Shown piece by piece: positions 58,856 to 64,000 of a stretch of DNA of 64,000 nt. The notes under the pieces are model-generated. The model was given only the letters and a program-made list of their open reading frames with translations, did not search any database and was not told the DNA's origin. Position numbers and translations under genes: made by a program. The stretch is from NCBI GenBank assembly GCA_946481345.1, contig CAMLMY010000006.1:1-64000 (forward strand), written 5' to 3'. Source of the stretch: an uncultured Gilliamella sp. Lineage in GTDB: Bacteria > Pseudomonadota > Gammaproteobacteria > Enterobacterales > Orbaceae. The stretch's first letter is position 1, and each line of letters starts with the position of its first letter.

Positions 58856-59544
58856 TAAAATGGCGAAAGATTAAAAAACAGGCGCTGTAACCAACCCATT
58901 GTTTGTGCTTCATCGATGTAGCCATTACCTACATATTCAATACGAGCATCAGCGACCTGAGTTGATATAACGGTATTACTACCACTTATTGTCCGAGGGT
59001 TAACAACACCTGAAAATCGAATAAATTCTGTGCCCTGATTTATTGCAATTTGTTTTTCACCAATCACTTTTAAATTACCATTAATCATGACATCTTGAAC
59101 GGTGACGGTAATGGTACCGCTAAAGGTATTTTTAGCATTGGCACCACCAGAACCCTTAAAATCATTGCTACCTGAGATATCGGTATCCACTTTACCACGA
59201 CCAACTAGCCCATCTAAAAAGTGCGGTACGGTTTTTACCCCTAAATTGACCCCACCATTACGGCCGGCATTAATGGATGAACTTTTACTTGCGCTAACGT
59301 TTTCTTGTAAAACAATAGTTAATACATCACCAATATTGCGTGGTCGACGATCTTCAAACATCGGTTGATAACCAAAACTACTTGGTTGTGAGGCTTGATA
59401 AATGGAACCACTGCTGTTCACAATTTCTGGCATTTTTGGAACAATACTGGTATCGCCTTCAACTAATGCTTTTTTAGGTAATTGACTACAACCAACTAAC
59501 GACAAAGTTATTAAAATGTAAAGATATCTCATTACCGCTATCAT
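58855..59544 (-). CDS. flgH: Flagellar L-ring lipoprotein FlgH
   Basis: Outer-membrane ring of the basal body. The lipoprotein signal has the lipobox LVGC with Cys near residue 19. [34 protein letters not shown] and [19 protein letters not shown] are typical. The 229 residues compare with 232 in E. coli. Start is either the first ATG or the one four codons later (59532); the latter gives a more typical short signal. Confidence 0.96.
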   Translation of the reverse strand: MIAVMRYLYILITLSLVGCSQLPKKALVEGDTSIVPKMPEIVNSSGSIYQASQPSSFGYQPMFEDRRPRNIGDVLTIVLQENVSASKSSSINAGRNGGVNLGVKTVPHFLDGLVGRGKVDTDISGSNDFKGSGGANAKNTFSGTITVTVQDVMINGNLKVIGEKQIAINQGTEFIRFSGVVNPRTISGSNTVISTQVADARIEYVGNGYIDEAQTMGWLQRLFFNLSPF

Positions 59545-59554
59545 TTTGTTAGAT

Positions 59555-60337
59555 TTATAATTGATTTAAACGTTGCAACATTTGGTCAGATGCCGATATT
59601 GCTTTACTATTAATTTCGTAAGCACGTTGTACTTGAATCATATTAACCAGCTCTTCGGCCACATTTACATTTGACGTTTCAATATAACCTTGGTATAGCA
59701 ATCCAGCACCATTGAGCCCCGGTGTATTTTCAGTTGGTGCACCAGAACTTTCGGTTTCTAGATATAGATTTTCACCAACGCTTTCTAATCCGGTGTCATT
59801 GATAAAAGTGTGTAATGTTAATTGACCAACTTGTACTTGAGTTGATTGATTAGCTAAGGTGACATTGACGATGCCATCACGTGCTACGGTCATTTTTATA
59901 GCATTGGATGGAATGTTAATTGTTGGTTGAATTTCATAACCGGCAGCTGTTACTAACTGACCATTTTGATTAACTTGAAAAGCGCCACTGCGGGTATAGG
60001 CTTGCGTTCCATCAGGCATAAGAACTTGGAAAAATCCTTGTCCATTAATGGCAATATCACTACTGTTATCGGTTAATTCTAAATTACCTTGGCTATGAAT
60101 TCGTTCGGTTGCAACTGGTCTTACACCGGTACCAATTTGTAATCCTGAAGGTAATGTTGTTTGTTCTGAAGATTGCGCTCCTGGTTGGCGAACTGTTTGG
60201 TATAACAGATCTTCAAAAACGGCGCGTTGGCGTTTAAAACCCCCTGTACTCACGTTGGCTAAATTATTGGAAATAATATCCATATTCATTTGTTGCGCAG
60301 TTAAACCGGTTTTTGCAATCCATAATGATTTAATCAT
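59555..60337 (-). CDS. flgG: Flagellar distal rod protein FlgG
   Basis: Main structural protein of the distal rod. The 260 residues equal E. coli FlgG. The N-terminal signature is [20 protein letters not shown]. The central [20 protein letters not shown] is the FlgG-specific region. The C-terminal [20 protein letters not shown] and [19 protein letters not shown] close the coiled coil. It starts 18 bases after flgF. Confidence 0.97.
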   Translation of the reverse strand: MIKSLWIAKTGLTAQQMNMDIISNNLANVSTGGFKRQRAVFEDLLYQTVRQPGAQSSEQTTLPSGLQIGTGVRPVATERIHSQGNLELTDNSSDIAINGQGFFQVLMPDGTQAYTRSGAFQVNQNGQLVTAAGYEIQPTINIPSNAIKMTVARDGIVNVTLANQSTQVQVGQLTLHTFINDTGLESVGENLYLETESSGAPTENTPGLNGAGLLYQGYIETSNVNVAEELVNMIQVQRAYEINSKAISASDQMLQRLNQL

Positions 60338-60355
60338 TGCTGTTTCCTATTTTAG

Positions 60356-61111
60356 TTAAGTTAACGATAATATTTGGTTGGCTTTTTGGGCATTTTCGTC
60401 GGCAGTAGTAATTTGTTTCATCTGCATTTCAAATTGACGTGAATGGCTAATTAGATTCACCATTGCCGTTACCGGATTAACATTACTGCCTTCGAGTACT
60501 CCGGACATCAATTTTGCATTAGGGTTATCTTGTAACACGGCACCACGATTATTTATGGTTGCCTCAGTGGCATGGAAAAATCCATCATCACCACGTACCA
60601 ATTCATTGCGTTCAAGGTGAACTTTTTTTATTTTTCCTACTTGGGCAATGGTGGTGCGTTTATCGCCAGCACCTAAAGCTGATAAAGTCCCATCAGTACT
60701 GACACTAACTTGTGAACGCTGAGGTACCGTTAATACGCCATTATCACCAAGTAACGGAAGGCCTTGAATGTTAAGTGTACCGTTTTCATCGATTTGAATC
60801 GCACCATTACGGGTATATCCTTCACTGCCATCAGCTAACTGTACTGCTAGCCAATCGTCTTGGGATAAAGCAACATCTAAATTGCGTCCAGTGTAATTAA
60901 AGGCACCGATTGTTGAATCATAGGTTGGCGTAGTTGCCGTTACCATAGTTCTTGTCGGCATACTACTACCGACAATAGGAACGGCTTTCATTGCTGTTAA
61001 TTGCGCCCGAAAGCCAACTGTCGATACATTAGCTAAATTATGACTAGTTATGGACTGTTGATTTAATGTTTGGCTTGCGCCAGACATAGCAGTATAAATA
61101 ACGCGATCCAT
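60356..61111 (-). CDS. flgF: Flagellar proximal rod protein FlgF
   Basis: Rod protein of 251 residues, as in E. coli. It starts MDRVIYTAMSGASQTLNQQS and has the rod signature ITSHNLANVSTVGFRAQL. The C-terminus carries SNVNPVTAMVNLISHSRQFE. It lies between flgE (14 bases) and flgG (18 bases), with AAGGAG before the ATG. Confidence 0.96.
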   Translation of the reverse strand: MDRVIYTAMSGASQTLNQQSITSHNLANVSTVGFRAQLTAMKAVPIVGSSMPTRTMVTATTPTYDSTIGAFNYTGRNLDVALSQDDWLAVQLADGSEGYTRNGAIQIDENGTLNIQGLPLLGDNGVLTVPQRSQVSVSTDGTLSALGAGDKRTTIAQVGKIKKVHLERNELVRGDDGFFHATEATINNRGAVLQDNPNAKLMSGVLEGSNVNPVTAMVNLISHSRQFEMQMKQITTADENAQKANQILSLT

Positions 61112-61125
61112 AAATACTCCTTAAA

Positions 61126-62337
61126 TTATCTTAAATTAACCAATGTATTAAGGATTTGATCCTGAGTTTTAATGGTTTGTGAATTAGATTGATAATTACG
61201 TTGGGCAACAATCATATTGACTAACTCTTGGCTCATATCGACATTGGATGATTCAACTGCACCACTGGTTAGTAAACCAAAAGTACCAGTATTAGCTGAG
61301 CCTAATACTTCACCACCAGATTTAAGGGTCGCCCGCCAGTTATTGTTACCAGCTGATTCTAAGCCATTAACATTGGCAAAATCAGCCATGGCAATTTGAC
61401 CTAACAACATCGTTTGTTGGTTAGAATAGACGCCATAAATTGAGCCATCATCACTGATACTATAGCCAACCAGATCACCAGCAGCATAACCATCAACGAC
61501 AGGGGTTTTAATGCTACCGACTTCTTTACCCATATTTTGTTGAGTACTGTTTGCTAATGACAGCGTGAAGCTATTGTCGGCTGAACCATTAAGCCCATTA
61601 ATATTAATCGTCATTTCTGGATCACTAATTAATTTGCCTGATGAATCAAACTCCATTTGCCCTAATGCTTGTAGGCTTGCGTTAGGATCACTACTATCAA
61701 GATAATGAACATCCCATTGATTATCAGCCGTTTTAACATAAAAAAGCTGAACATTACGTTGATTACCTAAAGAATCATAAGTGGTGATCGTAGTTGAATA
61801 ATTAAAGGTATCAGCATCGGTGGCATTAATTGGTTGTTTTTCAGGTACTTTGCTATTTGAATTTAAATTTGTTTGCAAAGAGGCTTTATTGGTTGCTGAT
61901 GCATTTAACATCTCTTGTGAAATCTTTAATGGGCCTGGTGCTGAACCTTGTTGGATCTGTGGTGGCGTGCCTGTGGCAAGATAACCGGTTAATTGAAAAC
62001 CATCCGCTGAGATAATATTGCGATCAGCATCTAATTGAAACTGGCCATTACGGGTATAATAGATTTGACCACTACTATCAACTAAGCGGAAAAAGCCATT
62101 ACCAGAGATAGCAACATCTAGACTATTATTGGTTGACGTTGTGGTGCCATCATTAAAATTTTGCATAACGGCAGCCACTTTGACGCCCATTCCTACTTTT
62201 GAACCAGCATAAATATCGGCAAATGAAATGCTAGCACTTTTAAAGCCAACTGTTGCAGAATTGGCAATATTATTACCAATAACATCTAATTGTTTTGATG
62301 CGGCATTCATACCACTAATTGCTTGAGAAAATCCCAT
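61126..62337 (-). CDS. flgE: Flagellar hook protein FlgE
   Basis: Subunit of the universal-joint hook. The 403 residues (E. coli 402) start MGFSQAISGMNAASKQLDVI, with NNIANSATVGFKSASISFAD as the D0 signature. The C-terminus has SSNVDMSQELVNMIVAQRNY and QSNSQTIKTQDQILNTLVNL. Between these lie D1 and the variable D2. AAGGGGA is before the ATG. Confidence 0.97.
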   Translation of the reverse strand: MGFSQAISGMNAASKQLDVIGNNIANSATVGFKSASISFADIYAGSKVGMGVKVAAVMQNFNDGTTTSTNNSLDVAISGNGFFRLVDSSGQIYYTRNGQFQLDADRNIISADGFQLTGYLATGTPPQIQQGSAPGPLKISQEMLNASATNKASLQTNLNSNSKVPEKQPINATDADTFNYSTTITTYDSLGNQRNVQLFYVKTADNQWDVHYLDSSDPNASLQALGQMEFDSSGKLISDPEMTININGLNGSADNSFTLSLANSTQQNMGKEVGSIKTPVVDGYAAGDLVGYSISDDGSIYGVYSNQQTMLLGQIAMADFANVNGLESAGNNNWRATLKSGGEVLGSANTGTFGLLTSGAVESSNVDMSQELVNMIVAQRNYQSNSQTIKTQDQILNTLVNLR

Positions 62338-62353
62338 ATTAACTTATTCCCCT

Positions 62354-63076
62354 TTAAAGAATTTGACGTACTTCGTCAATACTAATTGAACCAAGTATCC
62401 CTAAATCAAGTAATACTTTATTATTAACTTTGCTATTAATTACGCCGTATACAACCGAGTAAGATAGTGGTGTGGACGATACTTTTTGCCCGTCATAAGT
62501 GGCATTAACCGAAAACGTATAACTACCATCTGGCGCCAGTGTTCCATCATTCAGTTCCCCATCCCAAGTAAAAGAGCTAACTCCAGCAGGAATCGAACCT
62601 AAATCGACCTCACGTACAACATTGCCATTTTCATCTTTGATGGTAATGACCACTGACTCAGCATCACGCATAAGTTCAAAGCCAAATGGTGTGGTAATAG
62701 TTTCTTTTTCACTTTCCGAACCTTCCACTTCTGATGTAGCGACTAAAATTTTATTACCTGGAACCATGACACCTTTACCAATCATGTTGCTGGCATTGAC
62801 TGATAAGCTATCGTCAATTTGGCCTGAAACCATACCTAATGTGGTATTCAGTCGTTCGATACCCGCTAACGTATTGATTTGAGCTAATTGCGAGGTTAAC
62901 TGACTGTTATCCATTGGATTGGTAGGATCTTGATTTTTCATTTGGGCAATAAGTAATGTTAAAAAATTATCTTGTAGTTCCTGACTAGAGTTACCATCAG
63001 ACGTACCTTTCTTTAGCGCTTGTGGACTGGCCATATTAGTTGATTCTGAAACTGCTACATTTGAGATACCCATCAA
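62354..63076 (-). CDS. flgD: Hook assembly scaffold FlgD
   Basis: Cap under which FlgE polymerises. The 240 residues (E. coli 231) have the N-terminal signature LQDNFLTLLIAQMKNQDPTN then PMDNSQLTSQLAQI near residues 35-65. The central FlgD Ig-like and tudor-like domains follow, with GVSSFTWDGELNDGTLAPDG. The first ATG is adjacent to a second, so the exact start is uncertain by one codon. Confidence 0.95.
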   Translation of the reverse strand: MMGISNVAVSESTNMASPQALKKGTSDGNSSQELQDNFLTLLIAQMKNQDPTNPMDNSQLTSQLAQINTLAGIERLNTTLGMVSGQIDDSLSVNASNMIGKGVMVPGNKILVATSEVEGSESEKETITTPFGFELMRDAESVVITIKDENGNVVREVDLGSIPAGVSSFTWDGELNDGTLAPDGSYTFSVNATYDGQKVSSTPLSYSVVYGVINSKVNNKVLLDLGILGSISIDEVRQIL

Positions 63077-63086
63077 TTACGCCCTT

Positions 63087-63491
63087 TTATTGTCCTAGAG
63101 TCAGTGTTTTTAGCATTAAACTTTTTGCGGTGTTAATCACTTCTACATTTGCTTGGTAGCTACGAGATGCAGAAATGGTATTAACCATCTCTGCTACTAC
63201 ATCAACGTTAGGTTTTTGAATGTAGCCTTGTTCGTCAGCCAAAGGATGATTAGGTTCATAAACTAAATTCATTGGCGCAGGATCTTCAATAACTTGTGCT
63301 ACTTTTACTCCAGCAACACTATTGGAATAACCATTGTCATCGACTTGAAAGATAACTTGTTTGGCTCGATAAGCTTGACCAGAAGTACTGGTAACACTAT
63401 CAGCATTAGCTAAATTACTGGCACTGACATTCATTCGTTGTGTTTGTGCCATTAAGGCTGAACCAGAAACCGAAAAAATAGAGAAGCTCAT
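63087..63491 (-). CDS. flgC: Flagellar proximal rod protein FlgC
   Basis: Rod protein of 134 residues, as in E. coli. It starts [20 protein letters not shown], then [20 protein letters not shown]. The C-terminus [20 protein letters not shown] is the typical D0 helix. It lies between flgB (five bases) and flgD (ten bases). Confidence 0.96.
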   Translation of the reverse strand: MSFSIFSVSGSALMAQTQRMNVSASNLANADSVTSTSGQAYRAKQVIFQVDDNGYSNSVAGVKVAQVIEDPAPMNLVYEPNHPLADEQGYIQKPNVDVVAEMVNTISASRSYQANVEVINTAKSLMLKTLTLGQ

Positions 63492-63496
63492 GATGA

Positions 63497-63907
63497 TTAT
63501 CCTTGCTGTAATACCGAAATGACATTTTTAAACTGTTCACCTAAAAAGGTTAAATTACTTTGATAGTGGATACTGTTATCCATAAAAGCAGTTCGTTCTT
63601 GCTCCATCTCAACAGTGTTGCCATCAGCAGATGATTGATAAGGAATACGATAAAGAAGATTATAATTAGTGAAATCAGCGCTAGTTATTTGAATATGTTT
63701 TGCAGAAGTAATATTTAGTTTTATATTATTGTGGGTCGATTGATTATTGATGGCTCTGTTTAATTCAGTATTAAAATCAATGTCTCTCGCTTGGTAATTA
63801 GGCGTATCACTATTAGCAATATTGGTTGCAAGTATATTTTGACGTTTTTCACGAACATTGAGTGCTTGTTGGTGAAAATTAACGAAAGTATCTAATTTAT
63901 TTAGCAT
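63497..63907 (-). CDS. flgB: Flagellar proximal rod protein FlgB
   Basis: First rod protein, 136 residues (E. coli 138). [20 protein letters not shown] near residue 24 and the end [17 protein letters not shown] are family signatures. It heads the leftward flgBCDEFGHIJ operon. Its promoter should lie in 63908-64000, where I see A/T-rich sequence but no confident FlhDC or sigma site. flgA, usually divergent from flgB, would lie beyond the window. Confidence 0.96.
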   Translation of the reverse strand: MLNKLDTFVNFHQQALNVREKRQNILATNIANSDTPNYQARDIDFNTELNRAINNQSTHNNIKLNITSAKHIQITSADFTNYNLLYRIPYQSSADGNTVEMEQERTAFMDNSIHYQSNLTFLGEQFKNVISVLQQG

Positions 63908-64000
63908 AAAATCATCTCATCCTGATAGATAAAAAGAATTTTAAGCAAATCAAAAAAAAATCATCGTATAAATAACGATAAAAATTGCCCTTATTTCAAC

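Overview
The window is AT-rich gammaproteobacterial chromosome. Its core gene blocks follow enterobacterial order: tsaE-amiB-mutL-miaA-hfq-hflX-hflK-hflC-purA, the origin of replication beside mnmG-rsmG, miaB-ybeZ, mrdA-mrdB-dacA, and full enterobacterial-type fli/flg operons under FlhDC and FliA. The base composition, the small flagellin and the pectin-oligomer catabolism island suggest a gut-associated relative of Gilliamella/Orbaceae. That placement is inference; there is no rRNA gene in the window to confirm it.

Layout. 1-120: a leftward promoter with a boxA-like leader that looks like the start of an rRNA operon lying outside the window. 173-10.9 kb: leftward purT, then purA/hflC/hflK/hflX/hfq and miaA/mutL/amiB/tsaE. 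11.0-13.1 kb: rightward tusB, tsaC, anmK. 13.1-19.8 kb: a pectin-oligomer island with kdgR, kdgF, a DhuD-type dehydrogenase, ogl, a DhuI-type isomerase, a decayed exported-protein gene and a GPH-family transporter. Recognisable KdgR and CRP sites lie in its two intergenic control regions. 19.9-22.6 kb: a HAD phosphatase, hda, and an unfamiliar membrane protein with three tandem repeats. 22.7-23.06 kb: oriC. 23.1-34.4 kb: mnmG, rsmG, an AMIN-type amidase, miaB, a zinc-ribbon protein, ybeZ, mrdA, mrdB, dacA. 34.5-64 kb: a nearly continuous flagellar cluster (fliR-fliF, fliE, fliTSD, fliC, fliA, flhDC, motAB, flgKL, flgJ-flgB).

How the genes work together. TogT would import oligogalacturonides. 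Ogl would cut them to unsaturated monomers, and KdgF would linearise these. The RpiB-family isomerase and SDR dehydrogenase would carry them to 2-keto-3-deoxygluconate, with KdgR and CRP controlling the locus. The flagellar set covers the basal body, most of the export machinery, hook, filament, stator and master regulators. flhBA, flgA, flgM, flgN and all chemotaxis genes are not in the window. Three good sigma-28 promoters (fliC, fliD, flgK) fit a FliA-dependent late class.

Points that stand out: hda and mrdA both appear to begin at non-AUG/GUG/UUG codons (AUU or AUC); the pectin pathway uses DhuI/DhuD-type enzymes where KduI/KduD would be expected; a short GAGGAACGGGGTTTTTT element recurs three times between genes; GATC sites are strongly enriched in oriC and in the two genes beside it; and a KdgR-linked exported-protein gene has decayed but kept its control elements. 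No CRISPR array, IS element, prophage or tRNA gene was found.
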